Source: Bryum argenteum
Taxonomy: Eukaryota > Streptophyta > Bryopsida > Bryales > Bryaceae
Length of the DNA: 64,000 bases
Assembly: GCA_037043015.1 (NCBI GenBank)
Contig: CM073324.1
Coordinates: 7,275,013 to 7,339,012 of the forward strand
Reading direction: 5' to 3'
Positions 55,085 through 64,000 of this stretch are shown in pieces (position 1 is the stretch's first letter; every line of letters starts with the position of its first letter). Made by a program: the position numbers and the translations under genes. Under the pieces are notes generated by a model that was not told the DNA's origin, ran no database searches, and saw only the letters and a list, made by a program, of their open reading frames with translations.

Positions 55085-57806
55085 CAAGGAGTTCAATGTC
55101 GAGATGGACATGGCAAAGCAGTTGTTAATTACAGCCCGCCGGTCTTTGAGGAGCCATGGACCTTTGTCGCCGAGAATATGTCGGATGCGTATCGCACTCT
55201 CGGATGCGCATTCCTACAGGAGAATTCTCCATAAAAGACAAGGATGCTTACAAGGAAGGAGAGAGGCAAGGTGCCAAAAACAACCCCCGAGAAGCTGACC
55301 AAACTTTGAGAAAGGCAACTTCTCGGGTTTCTCTACGAATCGTGAAGCACGTGTTACTTCTAAAGAAGCGATTTTGAAGACACCGACATCCTTTGTGAAT
55401 TACACCAACACAAGCGATGAGAAGTGTATATGTGCCACCGCAAGTCACCAAGATTTCAGAGGCGCACTGCTATGGTATGTGGATGGTACATGGACATGGA
55501 GAAGGGCCAATGCCCCGGTTTGAAGAAGAAATCTTTGGAAGGATAGGAGCCGGAGCTTTTGAAGCTTAAGAAAGCCATTGTCCCAGAGACTCTCGGCCCG
55601 AGAGAACTTCGAGTAAGTCGTCGCGGAAAGGTCGCACCGCCATTGTTACGCCCGCCGATGTTCCCGGTGACTACCGATCCTCGCTCGAGAGAAGATGTGA
55701 TCGATCTGCAGGAAGAAGGAGATGAAGAAGATGCATTGCTGCGGCTTCTCCAATCGGCTTTGTTCGAGACACCATCGACGAGACCACAAGGTCCATGCCG
55801 CTTGCCAAGAGACAACGAGTTCTCACTCAAGTCAAATCTTCGCCATTCAACATTGATAGCACGAATGCATCTGATTCAATGCTCCCACGCTCTTCTCGAG
55901 GAATGATGCTTTCGACATACATCCCACGTAATAAACTCCCGAGTGGCGAGTCAAGATCATCAGCGACACTCCCCATTCATTTTGGTGGGACGTGAAGTCG
56001 GTCGGGAGCCTTTCTCGGAGGCGATGATGCAAAGTCGTTCTAACTGAGGTACTCGGAACCATGTTCAATTTCAACCATGTTTTATTTTTGAGGCGTATCT
56101 TGCTTGAGTTTCGCACTGCTTATGTCATTTCAATCGCGAGGTTCGATGAGTGTAATGTCGCCTTTTCGAAGGTATACTTTTCAGTAGGGCGACGAAAGGT
56201 TCGATTTGATGCTAGCGACTATCCAGATGGAATGCGAGTTTCAGGAGTGTCCGATCCCGTGAGATTCCTGTTGGAATTCTTTCAACCAACGTTTTTGAAG
56301 ACGATTCTTTGAATTCGCCTTGATGCACTGTACGACGACGGCGCACCGTGATCTTCTATCCGGACTCTTTATGTCGTGGCGAAAGAAGATTGAGACATTT
56401 ACTGCAAATTTCAACACAGATTGCGGCTGAATGGAAAATTACTCAATCCACTTCGCTTTGGTACCATCGGATCCTTCTGTCGGTAAAAGATCAATGCTTA
56501 GTTGTGTTTTTACGTATTTTGATTGTTTGATAGTGAAGTTCTTTGCAATCGATGATAATGTTCTTCAAAGGCTTTGTATTTTGTACCTGGATAATTGTCA
56601 ATCCATGTCTTTGCCCGCGTTGACCTCGTGGTGCCGGTGCCAGTGCCTTCGTTTTTGGCATACCACTCTCCGCCCGCACATGTAGGTCCGCAGACTCCCC
56701 GCTCGTCCCGCGCACTCTCATCGTCTCGGCCGAAACGTTGTTGGCCGCGGCAGCCCAAACGTTGGCGCAGAAGCGCATCTTTCGGCCGCCAGGAGGCCAA
56801 GGGGAAGCGCCTCACTGGCTACGACGTTCCTATTCACGGTGCTAGGGCTTATTACAGCCGTGACACGGTGCCTTGGTGCATCTCTGTCCAGTGGTGCCCG
56901 GCATACGACACTTCTTCGTGGCCGAGCTGACGGCCGAGGTTGTCGGCGGGCTAGTGGGTCTCACTCCGGCCCCTCCTCTCTCGGCGATCGAAGCCGAGGA
57001 GTTCTAGTACTGGGGCAGGGTGGCTTGGAGGCCACTCTTTGTACCCTCCGTATGCGCTGGTGGTGTATTAATGGGTTCCGTCAATAGCCTCAGAGTCGCC
57101 GAAAGACCCATTCAACGTGCGGACCGTAGAAGGAGCTCTCTGGTGGTGCCGACGGAAATGTTGGGCTAATTGTTGGCGGACTAATTGTTGGTCATCGGGA
57201 CATGATAGTGTTATCTTCTTAGACTTTTGTTTGTTTTTTGCGAGACATACATCTCCAAGGCCATCGTTATGGTGAGGCCCTTCCACCTATTGCTCACGAC
57301 AACCAACTCCCCTTGTTGCCTCAACCCGCTTACACTCCGGCGCTGACTCTACAAGGAGGAGCGTGTTATTCAACGAAATCGATTTATCATAGTCTTCTTC
57401 AAGACCTCGGATAGAAACCATGGAGGTCCCAGCACAAGACGGGAGTTGTTTTTCAAGCCACTCATATAAATAGATGTGTCCGAAAGAGGACTCACATGGA
57501 CTTTTGGGCGCAGAACAAGGTTGTTCCAACAATGACATGTGCTTTTTAGTCCAACATCTACACGATTGACTTTATTCCGTTTCTTACTTGCAGTACATCG
57601 CTTCGAGTCACGCGCTGCTCAACTCAACCGCAACATTCTCGCACTGAGGCGACCGTGAGATTTTCCCGGGAGGCGTCGCCGCTACTTACTATTCCAAAGA
57701 TCGCCATCCCTGGACACACCATCTGTGCCAACTATTGTGGCTGCCGGCGACGAGTCACCAATCCAAGCCGCACAACGCGATGGATTCCGTGAAATGCACT
57801 ACCTAT
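55085..57806 (+). pseudogene. second reading of the methyltransferase-like gene, exons 7-10, frame-broken
   Basis: Collinear with 23450-26197. Starts at the codons for KEFNVEMDMAK and includes DIDSTNASDSML and the motif-IV-like SDYPDGMRV. Introns, including the worn GTGCCGGC array at 56625-57150, stand in the same positions. Dozens of short indels break every exon, many at CAG/CTG sites. It lacks exons 1-6 because the contig begins here. Best read as a low-quality duplicate contig of the 23-26 kb locus; a true decayed duplication is the alternative. Confidence 0.7.
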
Positions 57807-59263
57807 AATTGAAGTTCTTCATATTCATACTTTGATTATTTACTTATAATGCTATGTGGTTGCTTGTGCAGTTTAGTGAGTGTATTTGACACACTTTCCA
57901 AGCTTCAAATTAGCCCTCCGTTATCGTTCACACTTCCCACATATGCGGAAGGCTTAGCAGAAGCTTATACAACTATTTCATCAGACTCTTCACCTGATAT
58001 TGTTAGGATTCCTAGATATCATCCTGGAGTGAAGCGGAGCGTTTCTATGGCATGAGCGTAGAGCGTAGCCGTACAATTTCGTGATTTTGAGCACTAAGAA
58101 ATTTTTTACAAAATAAAATTCTAAAATAAACTATTTTTATAATTAAAAGGGTATATTCTACAAATTATTCAATATTCTTGCCTGATGACCGTGAATTTAG
58201 TACCTATAACTCAAAATGAGCTTGAGATTAGGAAAAATTGATCTACGATCAAGTTTTAAAGGATATAGAAGACTTCATTGAAGAGGATTAAAGGGCCACA
58301 TGTTTTCGAGAGGACCAAAAGTGAAGGTTTATGACAAGCTGATTGTAAATTTAAACATAGCTATAAATTTTTATATATATAGGTATAACTATATATATAA
58401 ATGTATTCACTAAATTGTGAATTTACATAGAGTCACGTACTTCATACTCATGAATGTAGAAGACTAATTAATCTTCTAAATACATAGATGAGGATATAAT
58501 ATCTTGTAAGGACGCATCGAGGGACCGACAACGACGTATGGTGGTGGACTCCCCGGCTCGCGAGCATTGGCAAGCTCCCTATCACGAGCTCCCGACTCAA
58601 AGTGGGGCTTCTCGGCACCTACGTGTCTCATCATGTATACGATCGCGCGACCGAGCAAGGTAGGAGTCGTGAAAACTGTCGAGCTCCCCAAAACCGCACA
58701 AAGAGGTTTATGGGTAGGGGTCCGTAGAACTGCTCGACGATTTGTAAAACCAAAGTTAAAAAATTCATGGTAAATTAGCCGGTTTTGGGAACATTTTGAG
58801 GTCGGGCTTCACGCCATGAATTTGGTGGATTAATTGACTCTTTGTGGGTGGAAATGGCGGTTTTATGTCACCATGCACGATTGTGTCAACACATGTGATT
58901 TTTGTCACCATCCACTATTTTCAGCTCAACCATGCATACTGAACGGTTTTGACAATTCCTATGTCGTAGTGAACCTTTTTTGATTTTTTTGGGACATTAA
59001 ACTACGCTTTCGGAGTACAACCTTGCAAAAGCCAAGACTCTATGTTCGGGTAGCGACTCAAGACTCCAGATTCAAAAATTCATAGGAAATTATAGGATTA
59101 CTCAATTTTTTTTTATTTTTTTTTAATTTATTTATTTTATTTTTTTCTCCTTATGGGATGGATTTGCTCTAGCTTTGTTTAATTACCTAAAAATAATTAA
59201 AATTTTACACCACTATTCCAAGTATCCAAAGTCGAAATTCAAACGGTCTTCACCACTCCTACC
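57807..59263. repeat. second reading of 26.2-27.8 kb, spanning the first gap
   Basis: 57810-58065 is essentially identical to 26200-26455; the rest differs by small indels and shorter T runs. At about 58970-58985 it passes through the position of the 27385-27484 N run with no added sequence. Confidence 0.85.
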
Positions 59264-59267
59264 TTAA

Positions 59268-59521
59268 CCCCTAAAGGTCCTTGATACAAAATAGTTTAAA
59301 TTATCAAAAAGAACCTCCTTCTACTTCAGCAAAGAAACTTAATCTAAGCATTGATTAAAAGATCCAACCGTAGGATCTTGAAGTTAACTTGACCCTTTTC
59401 TCGAATATTAAATTTGAATCTGGTAATTTTTCTCCAATTTTGAGATTATACTGGTCAAAGTTGGCTGAATTTTTCCATGTGGAAATTCCAAAAGCAATTT
59501 CGCTTTCTTGGACCTTTAGGG
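59268..59521. mobile_element. second reading of the 260-bp TTAA MITE
   Basis: Matches 27792-28051, with TTAA at 59264-59267 and 59522-59525. One G is missing from the right terminus. Confidence 0.75.
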
Positions 59522-59525
59522 TTAA

Positions 59526-62317
59526 CCCTTAAACGTCTTTCCCACCCGAGGGGCCGGGTTTTGGGAATCTCGAGGCGTATGCTTCAGACAAATAACGCCC
59601 TAAGACCGGGAGGAGCTTTGTTCAATGCTTTGGGCTCGAGGTGCACCAATCTTCAAACCCAATGTTCGATTCCTTCGTGCCGCTGAATTCAAGGGGCGAT
59701 GATCCGGGAGGTGCAAGCTCCCCGCCTGTGGTGTTGTTGTTGTTAGCCCGCCTAGCCTTCGGGTCGCTTTTGCTTCATTTCCCCTCGCAGCTTCGCGTGC
59801 TTGGTTTGTGTTGTCGTGGTGTCGCGAGAGGAGCGGTGTTAGTTGGGTTATTTTTGGGATACCGAAGCTTTCCGCTTGTTGGGACGTTGGAGTGCTTACC
59901 GCTGAGTCGGAGGCCGTTGGTTTCCGGGAAGTTTGGGGTGGGAAGCGTTGAAGTGAGATATAATTTCGGTGCAAGTGGTTTAGGGTTTCGATTATGTCAA
60001 AGTGGGTTCGATTGCATTTCATTGTCACTCACAAAACGGTAGCAGTCTCAGACAAGGGAAGGCGTGAGCATGGTCCTCAATTTCTTCGGGAATTGAGCGT
60101 TGGTTGAGAGTAGAGCAAGGTCAAGGTGATTGTATGGTCGCGGCAAACAAGAACTTATTGGAAGAAGCGCACTTGCTCTCGTTACCTCCGCCTGGGCGCG
60201 CACAGCTGCCAGCCTCCTCTCTCCCGAAACTTCCGATTTTTATTTCGACGCTGCGCCGCTCACCTTCTTGGTCGGAAGGACAAAGTGTCGAAGGAGACCC
60301 GTCATCTTTCTCATTTGTCAGTGAATTTGGGCCTACGGCAAAGTGGTGGCCCGATGAGGAGGCAACTAAGCTTCACGGCACTCCTCGGCCGCCCGTGACT
60401 TAGGTAAGTCTTCCAAACTCTTCCTCCAACACGATCGATGGTGATGAACATGCGTTTTTGCCCTTTCTCGCCTTTGCGCAGCTAAAGACAACCTCCGGAT
60501 TGCGCCCGATAATTTCGGGCGAAGGCTCGCGAGGCAACCACGCCACGCTGGGCCACCACCGGCAGATCGTCCGCTGGGATTCGAGCCGAGGTGGTGAGCG
60601 ACGGAGGTCCGCCAACGGCTAGATTTGGGGGGCGCATACATCCGCGGTCCTAGAGCAAATAAATAAATTTAGTGACGACCACGCTGGCGATGGACCTCCA
60701 AAATCTCGCCCAAGACACCGAAACAAATGCAACGCGATCCAAGGGCCGTAAACGCCAAATGCCCGAGGTAACAGTGACTCCATCGTTCCTCCCGAAAGTC
60801 CTTCCACATCAAGCCAATATTTCGCAAAATGTTTGTCGCGTTCTCACACACTTGGCGCGACCGCACAAAAGTTCACCGCAAGCGATCATGATGTAGATGA
60901 GCTTGTAGGGATCCTCAACCACACGAGTGTCTCGATTTGTCGAGTGATGGTGAAGCCTTGCTTGAACGAATTTGGTGCCTGGCAATTTGAATCCAAGAAA
61001 TGTAACTCGCTGCTCGTTTGAAAATAAACGCCTCCATGTGCCATTATTTGATTTGGGGCTCTGGGCAAGTCTCCGATAGTCCTCGTTATGAGCTTCCAAC
61101 CTTGGTCATAGAAGAGTCGTCTATGCATCGTCCTTGGAATTTTTTTGGGGAATCAGAGTGGCTGAATTTTACTATCCGCATGAGGTCATGATATGATTTC
61201 TCGTTGTTATATGGACCATGGGGATGTTTTGATGTACCTGAAGCCGTTGTAGAATTTGTAGAAGACGGTGACCTCGCAAGGTAAGTGAGTTACAGCTATG
61301 GGGGGCGCAGCTTGGTTACACCAACTCGAGTATGTACACCGGAGCTGGATGCTCATCCGAGATCCGCCCGGACGATCCGGTTCATGTGAATCGCCCAGCG
61401 ATATAGATAAATTGGAGGGAATCGAATTGACTCCCAATAGCAAGAAATGGTTCTTGCATGCAGATGCTACCACTAGGGAGCTTGGTTTGGATTGCGAGCT
61501 CTCCTTTGAGGAATTCAGTGCCTTACCAGTTGAGAAGCGATTTGCGCCGGAGATGTGGAACTCGCCAGCAACACAGTTGCCTGAAGTTGAATGGAAAGGT
61601 GACAACCCAGGTTTGAAAGAACCTCTTCAACATTGCAATGATCCGATTGAGTTTTTTATGTTGTTCTGGCCGAGCTGTATTCTTGCACCCATTGTTCGAA
61701 TGACCAATTTGTATGCAGCCACCTGCGACGATAGAGGTGGCACACGAGGAGGGGCCAGATGGTATCCGCTTACCCAGTCTGAGTTGCTCTGTTTTTTTGG
61801 TGTGTTGATGTTGATGGCTCTAAAAAGGTACCGAATACTCATTGCATTGGTCGAAGACATGTGAATTGTTTCAATGTGGTTGTTGCTAAAGCTATGACTG
61901 ACTTCGATTTGAGAGTGTCACAGATGCATACACTTAGTTGATAATAATGAAATTATTAGTGATAAAGACGATCCGGATTACAATAAAATTGCAAAGACGG
62001 CTTGGTTGGTCGATGCATTGAATAATCTGCAGCTTTGGAACCCCGAGTGCACTTTGTGCGCCGACGAGATGATGATCAAGTATACAGTAAATACTCTCCT
62101 ATCCGTCAAGATATGAAATCAAAACCTACGCAATATGGAATTAAAATATGGTGTCTCTGTAATAGTGTTTCAAGTTTGTGCGCAGTAAGATCGAAATCTA
62201 CCGCAAGCGAGAACCAGGAAAAAGTGGCAACAGAGGTTCGAGAACCGTATTGAGACTCATGGAGGGACTTGAGCGTAGCTGCCACAACCTCAATTCCGTT
62301 AAAATGGCAATATTCCG
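59526..62317 (+). pseudogene. second reading of the truncated piggyBac-type transposase
   Basis: Collinear with 28056-30915 and ending at the same aberrant breakpoint (VKMAIF-like). The N-terminal half is broken by many indels. 61390-61830, encoding the DIEL...FFMLFWPSCILAPIVRM region, is nearly identical to 29960-30400. Beyond 61830 frame breaks resume. The shared breakpoint shows both readings derive from one truncated element. Confidence 0.75.
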
Positions 62318-64000
62318 GTAAAATGGCACACTTTTTGGGGTGAAAAATGAGGAAATCATGAAGAGATATACGTAAAATGGGGACGTTGTGGGGATAATAT
62401 GGAAAAAAGGGAGTCATTTTAGCGTAATTGTCAAGCCAACACCGTAAAAACATAGAAGGAATTTGGCCAAAAATACCAAGATTCAATCGAGATTCGATGC
62501 AAAGCATCGAAAGTTTGTGCAGATGCACGAATTATCAACACATTATTGAGAATCATCACCAGAGTATTGAACTGCAATTCAATCAACACACACCACCGAA
62601 CTTTCAAGTTCTCGCTTTCCTTATATAAATGGTATTGCACCTCCTCCTCTATCCTATAATAACACCCTCCATCGAATAAGTCACCACACAATGTATCGTA
62701 GAAGAATTTCGCAAGAACAAGGTGAATTCCAACACATTCTTGAGGATCATTTCATCATCAGCGCTTTCCGAATCGCACTCAAACATTATTACACGGTACT
62801 AGAACTTTCAATCTTTATTTCCTAATATAAGTGCTACTACATCTTCCTCGCTTCCTCCTCAAGTACATCTTGTACTCCTACTTACAAGGACGTTCTCTCA
62901 TAAAACAACTATGAATGATCACGGATGTCGGCGCATTGGTTGCAAAAGATCGTCCGCCTTTGCGAAGAGTGCACTTCAACAATTGGATACAAAGACAAAA
63001 TCGAATGTAGGAACCTCCTTCGACTAATCTACCCTACACCATTCTTACCTACCGAGTGATAGATGGAGAGGATCTAAAGAAGGACGCTTCGCTTGAGCGA
63101 CGGCAAAAGTCGAGGATCTCAAGACAAATACTATGCAACCTCCTAGGCTCGCAATGAATCTTTATTATCCGAACTCGTATTTGAGGCTTTTGCTTCCACA
63201 ACCCATGTTTCACTTCACTGACAAACGCAAGAGTGATACGACGATGAATCTCCTTTTTCCCCTTAGTTTCTTTGGTGGATTCCCCACATCTCGTAGACGC
63301 TTCATCGCTCCCCGCCCGTTAGTCCATGCTCCTCGACGAACTTCGCCCCCTTGCGATTCTTCCCCTGTTGTTGGGGCTAAAATTGATGGGTAGAATGCAA
63401 AAATAATGCATTTGACAAAGGCTCCCTTTCAACTTTCTATTTTTATTTCCCTTCAATTCATACACCTACCCCCGCATATGACATGCGAGAGGAATGAAAC
63501 GAAGGGGAAATAAAAGTAGAGAGTCAAGGCCATGGCATGCATTTAAATATGTTCGAGTTATCTCTTGTGATGTATAAAATTCATTGATTCATGCACCGAA
63601 AGAGATGACTCAAGAGCATTGTGTTTGTTCCATGGCCTCGGCTCTCTACTTATATTCCCCTCGCTTCATACCGCTTTTCATGTTATGCGCTTCGATCCCA
63701 CAACCTCGCTTTCCAATAGAGATACCACGGATGAACCCGTCTGATGGAAGCCCTTTATCTTTTTCTCCTTTGTTTCATTTGTGGGCTCCTCGCACATCCG
63801 CGTATCGCATCATCGATCCCGACCTCGCTGCTTCGCACTCCTCGACAAACTTCGCTCCCTCGCTATTCTTGCCGCAAGTGTTGGGGCGGAAATCGAATGC
63901 GTGAAATGCAAAAATAATCCACTTGATAGTGCAAAGAGAATCGACATATTGCTCAAACCCCATTGTAGTTTCGTGCCGCAAGCAAATCTCGCTTACATGA
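62318..64000. repeat. second reading of 30.9-32.6 kb
   Basis: Collinear with 30916-32618 to the window edge, including the tandem CTCCTCGAC(G/A)AACTTCGC units. Differences are small indels such as CCTGC to CCTCGC and ATCTGCG to ATCCGCG. Confidence 0.8.

Noticed and set aside
55085..64000. A genuine segmental duplication with rapid pseudogene decay of the second copy.
   Set aside because: It starts at a scaffold gap, bridges another gap, and its differences follow CAG/CTG and homopolymer contexts also seen in the eRF1 gene; a redundant contig explains it more simply. Kept only as an alternative.

Overview
ORGANISM. This is a nuclear plant-type genome. Genes are split by short GT-AG introns (one GC-AG), intergenic DNA is full of transposon debris, and a release-factor gene at 52.7-53.9 kb reads like plant eRF1. 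A piggyBac-type transposase, TTAA-flanked elements, MULE and Harbinger remnants and lone ADD-domain proteins point to a non-seed plant or streptophyte alga. The species cannot be fixed from the sequence. Two runs of exactly 100 N divide the window into contigs A (1-27384), B (27485-54984) and C (55085-64000).

CONTIG A. It opens with Harbinger remnants (0.4-2.8 kb) and a broken GH31 glucosidase exon (2.9-3.3 kb). A pair of small ADD zinc-finger genes follows (8.8-11.2 kb), then a GC-rich array built on the palindrome GTGCCGGCAC (11.5-12.35 kb). A two-exon MULE transposase with a SWIM finger lies on the minus strand (12.7-16.25 kb). The plus-strand gene at 16.8-26.2 kb has about ten exons. It joins a ParB-like DGNHR module to a beta-class N6/N4 DNA-methyltransferase-like domain, and its large introns hold GTGCCGGC arrays and a 563-bp tandem repeat.

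CONTIG B. A piggyBac-like element starts at 28056 with a transposase truncated at 30.9 kb, directly abutting a 260-bp relative that shares its TTAA. Tandem repeats follow (31.8-35.0 kb), then an FCP1/HAD-like gene, a coiled-coil/proline-rich protein and a large unrecognised minus-strand gene (39.8-44.6 kb). Every intron identified in that gene carries a 22-bp palindrome with a NotI-like core. The AT-rich 46.5-50.7 kb holds two inverted copies of an 0.8-0.9 kb TTAA element and one 362-bp element. A TET/JBP-like dioxygenase fragment (50.8-51.9 kb) and eRF1 (52.7-53.9 kb) follow, both minus.

CONTIG C re-reads 23.45-32.6 kb of contigs A and B and runs straight through the first N gap. It differs mainly by small changes at CAG/CTG sites and by shortened homopolymers. 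The same signature breaks eRF1. I therefore read contig C as a redundant, poorly polished contig rather than a genuine duplication, and most frame breaks in 52-64 kb as sequence error.

HOW IT FITS TOGETHER. Apart from transposons, the recognisable genes lean towards DNA or chromatin marking: a methyltransferase-like protein, ADD readers and a TET/JBP-like oxidase. Whether they work together is not shown. The most novel signals are the intron-specific palindromic repeats and the ParB-methyltransferase fusion.
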